12,769 nucleotides of DNA, from positions 1 to 12,769 of the forward strand of contig CAKTFD010000066.1 in NCBI GenBank assembly GCA_934553285.1. Reading direction: 5' to 3'. Shown in pieces: positions 1 through 6,449 of this stretch (position 1 is the first letter of the stretch; every line of letters begins with the position of its first letter). The notes beneath the pieces were generated by a model that saw nothing but the letters and a program-made list of their open reading frames with translations, was not told the DNA's origin and ran no database searches. This DNA is from an uncultured Faecalibacterium sp. (GTDB lineage Bacteria; Bacillota; Clostridia; Oscillospirales; Ruminococcaceae). Position numbers and translations under genes: made by a program.

Positions 1-566
1 GGCTCCACGGTAAAGCAGCCCAGCTTGAGCTTCTGCCGGGGCACGATCTCCACGAACTTGGTCTTGCCGGCCAGACCGAACTCTTCCAGCTTGTTTTTGA
101 TAAGGCCGCAGGTCAGGCGGGTGCCGTAGATGGGCACATTGAACTTCTGCAGCAGATAAGGGATGCTGCCGATGTGGTCCTCGTGGCCATGGGTGATGAG
201 CAGGCCCTTGATCTTTTCCTTGTTCTGCACCACAAAGGTGAAGTCCGGGATGACCATATCCACGCCGTACATCTCGCTGTCCGGGAACACCAGGCCGCAG
301 TCCACGATGATCATATCACCGTTGCACTCGTATACAGTCATGTTCTTGCCCACTTCGCCCAGACCGCCCAGCGGGTAGATATGGATGGGCGTTGCAGCCT
401 CCTTGGGCTGCTGCGCACGGCGCGGGCGGCGGTTATAGTAGGGTCGGCGGGTCGTAGGCCGAGGCCGCTTTTCTGCGGCGGGCGCAGTGCCGTTTGCAGC
501 TGCGCGGGGGGCTGCCGGGGCTTTTGCGGTGCGGGCAGCAGGAGTATTTTCTTTCGACTGAGCCAT
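1..566 (-). CDS. rnjA: Ribonuclease J, N-terminal part (cut by window edge)
   Basis: RNase J is a cytoplasmic metallo-beta-lactamase-fold nuclease with 5'-to-3' exonuclease and endonuclease activity, central to mRNA decay and rRNA maturation in Firmicutes. The visible 188 residues show the family start (PLGGLGEVGKNM, about 65-76), the conserved segment IIVDCGL (86-92) and the zinc-binding motif HGHEDH (126-131). The C-terminal two thirds lies beyond base 1. The ATG at 566 follows a strong GGAGGT ribosome binding site. An unusual feature is a tail of about 60 residues before the catalytic domain, rich in Ala, Pro and Arg and including RRPYYNRRPRR (40-50); Bacillus RNase J1 starts almost directly at the beta-lactamase fold. 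It is transcribed divergently from rnhA. The family is certain; whether this is a J1 or J2 type cannot be told from this end. Confidence 0.95.
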   Translation of the reverse strand, partial: MAQSKENTPAARTAKAPAAPRAAANGTAPAAEKRPRPTTRRPYYNRRPRRAQQPKEAATPIHIYPLGGLGEVGKNMTVYECNGDMIIVDCGLVFPDSEMYGVDMVIPDFTFVVQNKEKIKGLLITHGHEDHIGSIPYLLQKFNVPIYGTRLTCGLIKNKLEEFGLAGKTKFVEIVPRQKLKLGCFTVE

Positions 567-677
567 TCTTTACCTCCAAAGATCAATTGCAGCGCAGGCC
601 GCTCTCCTTTGGGAAAGCAGCCGCGCATTGCACAGGGGAAGCACCTGGAACTGCATCGGCTTCCGTTTGATGCATCG

Positions 678-690
678 TATAGAATCTATC
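678..690 (-). repeat. 13-base motif shared by the rnjA and mreB leaders (copy 1)
   Basis: On the minus strand this reads GATAGATTCTATA. It lies about 112 bases before the RNase J start codon. The same 13 bases in the same orientation occur at 7532-7544, before mreB. The core TAGATTCTA is an odd palindrome. No correctly spaced -35 hexamer precedes it, so it is probably not a promoter. Its function is unknown and a chance match is possible. Confidence 0.3.
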
Positions 691-793
691 ATTCAGCGCG
701 CTTTTTTGTGCAGCACTGTTGGTCCTGCAAAAGTTTTTCAGCCAGGTAAGTCCATCTGTTCGATGCGACCGTGGCGTTTCTGCCGGAACAGTC

Positions 794-816
794 GGACGCA
801 CGCCTCTGGTGCGCCC
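794..816 (-). promoter_or_regulatory. Hairpin near the 5' end of the rnjA leader
   Basis: In the minus-strand transcript GGGCGCAC and GTGCGTCC pair over 8 bases (one G-U) around a 7-base loop. The predicted transcription start is near 832, so the hairpin would begin about 16 nucleotides from the 5' end. RNase J attacks 5' ends and is impeded by 5' structure, so the position fits a stability element on its own mRNA. The rest of the leader (567-793) holds no recognised riboswitch and no convincing short ORF. The role is inferred. Confidence 0.45.
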
Positions 817-838
817 CTATACGCATTTTGTTAGGCTA

Positions 839-867
839 AGTATAGTATTTCGCACCGGTTTTGTCAA
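839..867 (-). promoter_or_regulatory. Sigma-A promoter of rnjA
   Basis: Read on the minus strand: TTGACA (862-867), a 17-base spacer, then TATACT (839-844). The -35 is a perfect consensus and the -10 matches at 5 of 6 positions. Transcription should start near 832, leaving a leader of about 265 bases before the RNase J start codon. Confidence 0.85.
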
Positions 868-869
868 TT

Positions 870-907
870 CCAAGGTTTGGCAAAACTGGGCCAATGTATG
901 CATTGGC
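870..907. repeat. Nested TTGGC/GCCAA inverted repeats between divergent promoters
   Basis: Successive half-sites alternate in orientation: CCAA (870-873), TTGGC (877-881), GCCAAT (890-895) and ATTGGC (902-907). TTGGC-N8-GCCAA and CCAAT-N6-ATTGG are both perfect inverted repeats. The cluster lies between the -35 boxes of the rnjA and rnhA promoters, where a bound regulator could affect both. No known operator was recognised. Confidence 0.35.
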
Positions 908-909
908 TC

Positions 910-939
910 TTGACATCCCGGCCAAAATAGCGCTAAATA
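910..939 (+). promoter_or_regulatory. Possible promoter of rnhA and the MnmA-like gene
   Basis: A perfect TTGACA (910-915) is followed after 18 bases by TAAATA (934-939), a weak -10. Transcription would begin about 20-25 bases before the rnhA start codon, leaving a short leader that contains only the ribosome binding site. The call rests mainly on the -35 box and on the need for a promoter here. Confidence 0.45.
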
Positions 940-968
940 AAAGTATTCTATTCTATAAGGAGAACCGC

Positions 969-1433
969 ATGAAACAGGTAGAGGTGTACACAGACGGCGC
1001 TTGCAGCGGCAATCCCGGCCCGGGGGGCTGGGGCGCGGTGCTGCGCTACCGTTTTGACGGCAAGGTGTACGAAAAAGAACTCAGCGGCGGTGATGCCTGC
1101 ACCACCAACAACCGCATGGAGCTGACAGCCTTTATCGAGGCGCTGCGCCAGCTGAAAGAGCCTTGCGAGGTGCGGCTGTGCTCAGACAGCCAGTACGTCA
1201 TCAACGGGCTGGAAAAAGGCTGGGCAAAAGGCTGGAAGCGCCGCGGCTGGAAAAAAGCGGACGGCTCCCCTGCCCTGAACCCGGATCTGTGGGCGCAGGC
1301 ACTGGAGCAGGAGGCACGGCACAAGATCACCTATGTCTGGGTAAAAGGCCACGCAGGCCACCCGGAGAACGAGCGCTGCGACCAGCTGGCCGTGGCCCAA
1401 AGCAAAGCACATGGCGGGAGGCAAGGAACATGA
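969..1433 (+). CDS. rnhA: Ribonuclease HI
   Basis: This enzyme degrades the RNA strand of RNA-DNA hybrids: R-loops, Okazaki primers and misincorporated ribonucleotides. The 154 residues match the length of E. coli RNase HI (155). All four catalytic carboxylates are in place: D9 in YTDGACSGNPGPGG, E51 in NNRMEL, D73 in CSDSQYV and D138 in ERCDQLA. The assisting histidine is H128 in VKGHAGH. The basic helix region WAKGWKRRGWKK (85-96), typical of the substrate-binding handle, is also present. The reading frame is open upstream to 861, but the ATG at 969 has AAGGAG (957-962) six bases before it and starts exactly at the conserved fold, so it is chosen. Its stop overlaps the next gene's start (ATGA), implying coupled translation. 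Confidence 0.97.
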   Translation: MKQVEVYTDGACSGNPGPGGWGAVLRYRFDGKVYEKELSGGDACTTNNRMELTAFIEALRQLKEPCEVRLCSDSQYVINGLEKGWAKGWKRRGWKKADGSPALNPDLWAQALEQEARHKITYVWVKGHAGHPENERCDQLAVAQSKAHGGRQGT

Positions 1434-1972
1434 GCGACGCATTTCTGCCCGGCAACGGGTTCGACACCTACGAGAACCAGGACAAGGTCCTGGTCAGCAT
1501 GGACGGCACGGTGGATTCCGGCGTTGTGGTGCGTATTTTGCAGCAGCAGGGCTTTGGTGTAGCCGGTGCTGTGGTGCAGCTGGCTGCAGACCAGACCGCC
1601 TGGGCCGCCGCTGCACGGCAGGCCGCAGAAGCGCTGGGCATCGAGTGCATCGTGCTCAAGGCGGAGGCACTGGCCGACCAGCCCGCCGAGGTCTTGGGCA
1701 GCGGCAACGATGCCCAGTTTGCCGCCCTGCTGACCGCCGCCGACAAGCTGGGCATCCAGTACGTTGCCACCGGGCACCACGCCCGGGTGGAGCTGGGCAG
1801 CAACGGTGTGCACACCGTCTGCCCCGCTGTGGATGCCGCACTGGACCAGAGCACTGCGCTGGCCGCCCTGCCGCAGGCCACCCTTGCCCGGCTGCTGCTG
1901 CCTTTGGGCGAGTTTACTGCCGCCGATGTGCAGGAGATGGCACAGGATTTCAAGGTGACCGGCACGGTCTGA
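1430..1972 (+). CDS. Degenerate MnmA-like PP-loop protein (N-terminal half only)
   Basis: This 180-residue protein resembles the N-terminal half of MnmA, the tRNA 2-thiouridine-34 synthase, but lacks its catalytic parts. Three blocks align by eye: VLVSMDGTVDS (20-30) with the ATP PP-loop VGMSGGVDS; LGIQYVATGHHARV (107-120) with the ATGHYARV motif; and LDQSTALAALPQ plus LLLPLGEFTAADVQEMA (about 138-171) with the KDQSYFL...LFPLGE...VREIA stretch. The PP-loop SGGVDS has become DGTVDS. The PCxxCN segment carrying the first catalytic cysteine is replaced by GSGNDAQFAALL. The protein stops where MnmA would continue to its second catalytic cysteine and tRNA-binding domains; MnmA is about 360 residues. 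It starts on ATG 1430 inside the rnhA stop, with GGGAGG upstream. The frame is clean and its composition matches its neighbours, so it looks maintained rather than freshly broken. Its function is unknown; another adenine-nucleotide-hydrolase-fold family is possible. Confidence 0.7.
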   Translation: MSDAFLPGNGFDTYENQDKVLVSMDGTVDSGVVVRILQQQGFGVAGAVVQLAADQTAWAAAARQAAEALGIECIVLKAEALADQPAEVLGSGNDAQFAALLTAADKLGIQYVATGHHARVELGSNGVHTVCPAVDAALDQSTALAALPQATLARLLLPLGEFTAADVQEMAQDFKVTGTV

Positions 1973-2060
1973 CGCTGCGCAGATGGTTTTGAATGGCCTC
2001 TGCTCACGCTCCGGCCATTTTCAAGCGGTCTGTCCCGCATTGCATTTTTACCAGAGCACC

Positions 2061-2103
2061 AAAAAAGAAGCGCCGCATCCGTACGATGCAGCGCTTCTTT
2101 TTT
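2061..2103. terminator. Bidirectional rho-independent terminator
   Basis: A-run plus GAAGCGC (2061-2073) pairs with GCGCTTC plus T-run (2091-2103). A C/A mismatch follows, then GCATC/GATGC, around a 5-base loop. With A6 on one side and T6 on the other it can end transcripts from both sides: the rnhA pair on the plus strand and mgsA on the minus strand, whose stop codon lies only 8 bases away. Confidence 0.93.
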
Positions 2104-2110
2104 GCATTTT

Positions 2111-2515
2111 TCAGTTCTGCGGGTGCACGATATCGCGCCAATCCAGATCCCCGCGCTCCAAACCATGCACCAGCACCTCGGCCGTGGCGATGTTGGTGGC
2201 CATGGGGATGTTGTGCACATCACACAGGCGCAGCAGGGTCATCTCGTTCGGCTCGCTGGGCTTGGCGTTGATGGGGTCGCGGAAAAACAGCAGCAGGTCG
2301 ATCTCGTTGCAGGCGATACGGGATGCGATCTGCTGGTCGCCGCCCTGCACGCCCGCCAGAAAGCGCTGTACCTGCAGGCCGGTGGCCTCTGCGATCAGTT
2401 TGCCGGTGGTGCCGGTCGCCACCAATTTGTGCTGGCTCAGGATACGGCAGTACGCCGTACAGAACTGAACCATCAGCTCCTTTTTGGAGTCATGCGCGAT
2501 CAGGGCAATCGTCAT
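2111..2515 (-). CDS. mgsA: Methylglyoxal synthase
   Basis: The enzyme converts dihydroxyacetone phosphate to methylglyoxal and phosphate, a cytoplasmic bypass of lower glycolysis that relieves sugar-phosphate accumulation. The 134 residues cover the whole family fold: IALIAHDSKK (3-12), the phosphate-binding TGTTGKLI (34-41), the catalytic GGDQQI with D60, IDLLLFFRDP (72-81) and LCDVHNIPMATN with H101. Start ATG 2515 has GAGGAGA upstream. It has its own promoter (2581-2609) and ends at the two-way terminator, so it can be expressed separately from the wall genes upstream. In many clostridia mgsA closes the mre/pbp2/min/rodA cluster, which explains its place here. Confidence 0.95.
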   Translation of the reverse strand: MTIALIAHDSKKELMVQFCTAYCRILSQHKLVATGTTGKLIAEATGLQVQRFLAGVQGGDQQIASRIACNEIDLLLFFRDPINAKPSEPNEMTLLRLCDVHNIPMATNIATAEVLVHGLERGDLDWRDIVHPQN

Positions 2516-2580
2516 CTGTAGATCTCTCCTCTATTGAAACATTTGTATATAAAACACATGGTAAAATCCCTTTGTTATAC

Positions 2581-2609
2581 ATGATATCACAAACGCAAAT
2601 CATTTACAA
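2581..2609 (-). promoter_or_regulatory. Promoter of mgsA
   Basis: Minus strand: TTGTAA (2604-2609), a 17-base spacer, TATCAT (2581-2586). A TG one base before the -10 makes it an extended -10. The start would be near 2574, about 60 bases before the mgsA start codon. No convincing terminator for the upstream PBP gene is visible in 2610-2672, so read-through into mgsA is likely as well. Confidence 0.65.
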
Positions 2610-2672
2610 CAGGTTTTTGGACACAATATTCAAATTTCTGTTCAGGTTCAGTGCTTTGTAAGCATTCCTGCC

Positions 2673-4910
2673 TTACTGCACAAACTGTGCGTCGTTATTT
2701 TCTTCCTCCGTCAACACTGCGGGGGCCGTTGTTTGCTGCGGTTCCGTTGCAGCTGCATCGGTCTGTGCATCATTTACAGCATTTGGGGCGGTTTGGGCAG
2801 CGGTATCTGCCGCTGCGGCGTCCTCCTGCGCTGCCGTGCGCGGATCCACATAGGGATCCACCTCCAGGGTGCCGTCCTTCATGGCAAAGTAGGCGTTGGC
2901 GATATCCACCACCAGATCGCCGGTGCGGGCACCATAGCCACCGTACTCCACCGTGATGCCAATGGCGATCTCCGGGTCGTCTGCCGGGAGATAGGCGATC
3001 ATCATGGCGTTCAGGTAGTTTTTGCCGGAGGGGTCTTTTTCGCTGCGCTGCGGGGTACCGGTCTTGCAGGCGATGGCAATGGGGTAGCTGGAGATCTTAC
3101 CGTTGATGGTGGCGGGCACCTGTTTCATGCCCTGCCGCACCAGCTCAAAGGTATTGCCATTGCCCTCAATGATATCCATGATCTCCGGCTGTGTCTCGGA
3201 CAGCACCTCGCCGGTGTTGGTATCCAGAATAGCCTTGACAAAGTGGGTACGGTAGCGCACGCCGTTGTTGGCCAGGGTAGCCGCGTAGGTAGCCAGCTGG
3301 ATGGGGCTTACCACCGTGTTGCCCTGCCCGATCGCGGCCTGCACATCCAGCGATGCCGTGTAGTTCTTATCGGTCTTTTTGGTCAGCCGTCCCAGCGCCT
3401 CGTTCACTTCCACACCGGTGCGCTGCCCCAGACCCAGCTTATAGGCGTAGGCATCGTAGACATCACTGGTCAGGCGGCGGCCCACATCATAAAAGAAGAT
3501 GTTGCAGCTCCACTTGATGGCGGTCACCACATCGATGTTGCCGCTGTGGCCGTGGCGGGTGCAGCGGGGGTGGTAGTCCTGATAATAGGTATACACGCCG
3601 GTGCAGTTGACGGTGGAATACTGATTGATCAGGCCGCTGTCCAGCGCAGCCACAGCCACAGCCGGCTTAAAGGTAGAGCCGGGGGTGTACAGGCCCTGCA
3701 GAGCGCGGTTGAACAGGGGCAGGCTGGGGTCGGAACTGTACTCGGAATAGTTGGTGGCGTACAGGTTCTGGTCAAAGCTGGGGTAGTTGGAGGCCGCCAG
3801 CACGCTGCCGTCCTTCACATCCAGCACCACTGCGGCGGCGGCGGCAGCTTTCATGTTGCCGGTGTTGTACACCCGGTTGATCATATCGATGTTGTTGGCC
3901 AGCGCTTTGTCCACCGCCCGCTGGAAATCGCTGTTGATGGTCAGCTGCACGGTGTGCCCCGGCTCCGGCACGGTGGTGAGCTTGTTATCCACAATGACAC
4001 CATCCGAATTGCGGGTGATGGTCTCCACGCCGTCCTTGCCGCGCAGCTCGTCCTCATACACGGACTCCAGGCCGGAGATGCCCAGCACATCGTTCATATT
4101 ATAGCCTTTTTCCTTGAGCGGATAGGTCACCTGCCCGTTTTCATCGGTCACCTTCCACTTTTCGGCGGTGATCTTGCCCACACGCCCCAGCACGGCCGGG
4201 AGGATATCCCCCTGCTCGTAGCTGCGGGTGCTGGTCTCCACGATCTCCACGCCCGGCAGGGTGAGAGAATGTTCCTTGATGGTAGCCACCGTCACCTGAC
4301 TGACGTTTTCTGCCATAACAAAGTTGTTCACGTTGGAAAACGCCTGCCGATCCATCTCGTAATGGATGCCTGCCAGTACCCGCTGCCAGGGCAGCGAAAA
4401 GCCTTCCAGCTGGTTCTTTTCCACCAGCATCTCCATCACATCGTTAGCGGTGGCATACTGCTGCAGGCCCAGGGTCTCCTTCATATCCGCCAGCGTTTTC
4501 TGGTCGGTGGTGCTCTCCGCATTATCCGTAAAGGTGTAGTTGCCTGCGGCATCCGGCTCGCTGATGAGCAGGGTGTCCAGCCATTTTTCATCGTTTTGGC
4601 GCAAAAGCTCCACGATCTGCTGCAGCATGGTGTCCAGGTCCTGGTCACCCATCTGCAGCTTGTTCAGCACCACATTGTAGCCGGTGGTGGTTGTGGCGAT
4701 GCGCTTGCCGTTGCAGTCCACGATATTGCCGCGGGCAGCAGTGACCGTAAACTTATAATCGGTGGTATTGGTGGCCTGCGCCTTAAACTCCTCACCGTTC
4801 ACCAGCTGCAGGAAGATCAGCCGGAAGGTATACAGGCCCATGATGATGCAGGCCACTGCAATGAGCAGCAGCAGCCGCCGCACCACGATCTTGCGTTCAT
4901 TTTCGTTCAT
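2673..4910 (-). CDS. mrdA: Penicillin-binding protein 2, elongasome transpeptidase
   Basis: This membrane-anchored class B PBP cross-links peptidoglycan of the side wall together with MreBCD and RodA. The 745 residues show a short cytoplasmic N-terminus, one membrane segment (about 11-36), the dimerisation or pedestal region starting with the family motif AARGNIVDCNG (58-68), and the transpeptidase domain. The active-site motifs are STFK (412-415, nucleophile S412), SCN (468-470) and KTGT (616-619). A low-complexity Ala/Thr/Gln/Asp tail (about 690-745) extends past the catalytic domain. The frame is open to 4964, but ATG 4910 has AAAGGAG upstream, clears the mreD stop and places the membrane anchor correctly. 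The gap after mreD is 19 bases, so the two are cotranscribed. A SpoVD or FtsI role is less likely, given the mre neighbours and no visible PASTA repeats. Confidence 0.93.
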   Translation of the reverse strand: MNENERKIVVRRLLLLIAVACIIMGLYTFRLIFLQLVNGEEFKAQATNTTDYKFTVTAARGNIVDCNGKRIATTTTGYNVVLNKLQMGDQDLDTMLQQIVELLRQNDEKWLDTLLISEPDAAGNYTFTDNAESTTDQKTLADMKETLGLQQYATANDVMEMLVEKNQLEGFSLPWQRVLAGIHYEMDRQAFSNVNNFVMAENVSQVTVATIKEHSLTLPGVEIVETSTRSYEQGDILPAVLGRVGKITAEKWKVTDENGQVTYPLKEKGYNMNDVLGISGLESVYEDELRGKDGVETITRNSDGVIVDNKLTTVPEPGHTVQLTINSDFQRAVDKALANNIDMINRVYNTGNMKAAAAAAVVLDVKDGSVLAASNYPSFDQNLYATNYSEYSSDPSLPLFNRALQGLYTPGSTFKPAVAVAALDSGLINQYSTVNCTGVYTYYQDYHPRCTRHGHSGNIDVVTAIKWSCNIFFYDVGRRLTSDVYDAYAYKLGLGQRTGVEVNEALGRLTKKTDKNYTASLDVQAAIGQGNTVVSPIQLATYAATLANNGVRYRTHFVKAILDTNTGEVLSETQPEIMDIIEGNGNTFELVRQGMKQVPATINGKISSYPIAIACKTGTPQRSEKDPSGKNYLNAMMIAYLPADDPEIAIGITVEYGGYGARTGDLVVDIANAYFAMKDGTLEVDPYVDPRTAAQEDAAAADTAAQTAPNAVNDAQTDAAATEPQQTTAPAVLTEEENNDAQFVQ

Positions 4911-4929
4911 CTGGATCTCCTTTGGCGGC

Positions 4930-5463
4930 CTAGACCACGCCGTTATCGCTCTTGAACCCGGCATGGATGCGCTGCACCAGCCAGAAAGCCAGCAGCGCCG
5001 CCGGGATGGTCAGTGCCGCACTGGGCAGCACAAACGCCAGATACCGCAGCCCTGCGCCGGTATAGCCCGGCATGTAGTAGAAAAAAAGCCAGTCCAGCGA
5101 GAGCACCAGCAGCGCCGTAACGGTGCCGACTGCCGTAAAGTTGCCGGGGTTCACCTGCAGGTACAGCTGTACCAGCACCGATACCCCAAAGCAGAGCAGC
5201 AGCAGCTCCAGCGCCAGCATACCCACCGTGCGTCCGGCAGCATAATCCCACAAAAGGCCGCCCACTGCGCCGAACAGTGCTCCGGAAAATTCGCCCTCAA
5301 ACACCGCCACCGCCAGACAAAGCGGCAGCAGGAGCAGCGGTTTTGCCTGCCCCAGCCGGAACAGCTCCGGCGTGGTCTGCAAAGCAGCGCACACGAACAG
5401 TGCCAGCACATAGCAGCCCCATTTCAGCACCTGGCTGCGGCTGCGCTTGCGGCGAGATTCCAT
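4930..5463 (-). CDS. mreD: Rod shape-determining protein MreD
   Basis: MreD is a small integral membrane partner of MreC in the elongasome. The 177 residues have a basic N-terminus (ESRRKRSRS) followed by about five or six hydrophobic segments (near 12-30, 42-55, 61-76, 80-102, 112-130 and 141-164). The segment GALFGAVGGLLWDYAAGR (61-78) matches the conserved Gly-rich loop with Asp typical of MreD. ATG 5463 follows AAGGAGG, and the mreC stop is 14 bases upstream. Sequence identity within this family is low, so the call rests on topology, that motif and its position between mreC and the PBP gene. Confidence 0.9.
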   Translation of the reverse strand: MESRRKRSRSQVLKWGCYVLALFVCAALQTTPELFRLGQAKPLLLLPLCLAVAVFEGEFSGALFGAVGGLLWDYAAGRTVGMLALELLLLCFGVSVLVQLYLQVNPGNFTAVGTVTALLVLSLDWLFFYYMPGYTGAGLRYLAFVLPSAALTIPAALLAFWLVQRIHAGFKSDNGVV

Positions 5464-5477
5464 ATCGGTGTGCCTCC

Positions 5478-6308
5478 TTAGTATGCGGTGATGATAAAAA
5501 CATGTTTGACGGTGCGGGGGTCGGCGCCGGGGCGCACCACCGCGATGGAGGATTTGCCGCTGGCTTCCGGCACAATGTCCTGCACCGCGCCCACCAGCAG
5601 ATCCGGCGGGAACACCCCGCCCAGACCTGTGGTGATGATCTGGTCGCCCTTACGGGTCTCGGTGCTGCGCTCCAGATTGGTCAGGGTGCACAGCCCGTCC
5701 GGCGCATAGGTGGTGTTGCCGTTCAGGATGCCGTTTTCCCGTGTGCGGGATACAACGCCCGCTGCATTGAAGTTGGGGTGCAGGATGGTCATCACCTTGC
5801 AGCTGGTCAGGTCGGCTTCCACCACCATGCCCAGCAGGTAGCCCCGGTCGCTGATAACAGCATCGTTTACCGCCACGCCATCCGCCGTCCCCTTGTCCAG
5901 CGTAAAACCGCCGAATTCGTCCAGCGGGTCGCGGCCGATGACAAAACCGGACACATAGGTCGCACTGCTGTTCTTTTCCTGGATGTTCGCCAGTGCCTTG
6001 TAGGCCTTGTTCTCCGCCTTGATGCGGTCGTAATCCACCATCTGCTGGCGCAGCTCGGCATTTTCGGCTTCCAGCTGCTCGTTCTGCTCCATGACCTCAT
6101 CGATGCTGGTGTATTTTTCCCACACAGCGCCCACCCCGCCGCTGATGGCGGAGGCCACCTGCTGGAAGGGGGTCAGGATCACACCCAGCAGCTCCTGTGG
6201 GGCGGCAGTCAGGCGGCCATTGGCACCGGCGTAAGCCATGATGCCCACCAGGAACACCGCCACGGCCACCAGGATCTTGAATTTCCAGGTATCAAAAAAA
6301 TCTTTCAA
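5478..6308 (-). CDS. mreC: Cell shape-determining protein MreC (TTG start)
   Basis: MreC is the bitopic membrane scaffold linking cytoplasmic MreB filaments to PBP2 outside the membrane. With the TTG start at 6308 the protein has 276 residues: a short cytoplasmic end (LKDFFDTWKFK), one membrane helix (about 11-27), a coiled coil (about 66-112, including EQNEQLEAENAELRQQM) and the beta-rich periplasmic-type MreC domain (about 118-276, with GRDP, GVAVNDAVI and GDQIITTGLGG). TTG 6308 is chosen because AGGAGGG lies 9 bases upstream and the product begins directly before the membrane helix. The only upstream in-frame ATGs (6401, 6386) lie in or beside a terminator stem and have no ribosome binding site. 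It is followed closely by mreD. Confidence 0.93.
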   Translation of the reverse strand: MKDFFDTWKFKILVAVAVFLVGIMAYAGANGRLTAAPQELLGVILTPFQQVASAISGGVGAVWEKYTSIDEVMEQNEQLEAENAELRQQMVDYDRIKAENKAYKALANIQEKNSSATYVSGFVIGRDPLDEFGGFTLDKGTADGVAVNDAVISDRGYLLGMVVEADLTSCKVMTILHPNFNAAGVVSRTRENGILNGNTTYAPDGLCTLTNLERSTETRKGDQIITTGLGGVFPPDLLVGAVQDIVPEASGKSSIAVVRPGADPRTVKHVFIITAY

Positions 6309-6361
6309 AGGGTCGTTCCCTCCTGTCGGGGTGCCTGCACAATGCCGCAGGCCTTTGCATG

Positions 6362-6392
6362 AAAAAAGCGCGGACAGCCGTGCCATCCGCGC
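6362..6392 (-). terminator. Rho-independent terminator between mreB and mreC
   Basis: On the minus strand GCGCGGA and TCCGCGC form 7 pairs. Four more (TGGC/GCTG, with two G-U) extend the stem to 11 pairs around a 3-base loop, followed directly by T6 (6362-6367). The T-run ends about 54 bases before the mreC TTG. No promoter is evident in those 54 bases, so mreC, mreD and the PBP gene may depend on partial read-through. Confidence 0.85.
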
Positions 6393-6396
6393 AAGA

Positions 6397-6449
6397 TGCA
6401 ATGTTTGCAGCGGAAAAACGCACAGCTGCTGTGTCTGAAACTTTTCCGC
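6397..6449 (-). promoter_or_regulatory. Extra hairpins upstream of the mreC terminator (attenuator-like)
   Basis: In the transcript GCGGAAAA and TTTTCCGC (6442-6449 with 6410-6417) pair over 8 bases and enclose CACAG-CAG-CTGTG (6421-6433). Alternatively CCGC (6410-6413) together with TGCAA/TTGCA (6405-6409, 6397-6401) can pair with GCGG (6387-6390), which would disrupt the terminator stem. This arrangement of competing stems is typical of attenuators, but GC-rich DNA yields such pairings by chance and no ligand domain is recognised. Confidence 0.3.

Noticed and set aside
174..749. A 191-codon plus-strand open frame opposite RNase J and its leader
   Set aside because: It is antisense to the conserved RNase J start and to its promoter-proximal leader, with no recognisable product.
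861..968. A longer upstream start for RNase HI
   Set aside because: The extension would overlap the rnhA promoter and regulator-like repeats, and the internal ATG 969 has the proper AAGGAG and the family N-terminus.
2640..2672. A possible terminator after the PBP2 gene
   Set aside because: Only a 5-pair TGCTT/AAGCA stem with a 3-base loop is present and no T-run follows, so it does not qualify as rho-independent.
2733..4955. A 740-codon plus-strand open frame opposite the PBP2 gene
   Set aside because: The His/Gly/Val/Leu-rich translation without domains is the usual antisense shadow of a GC-rich gene; the minus strand encodes all the PBP motifs.
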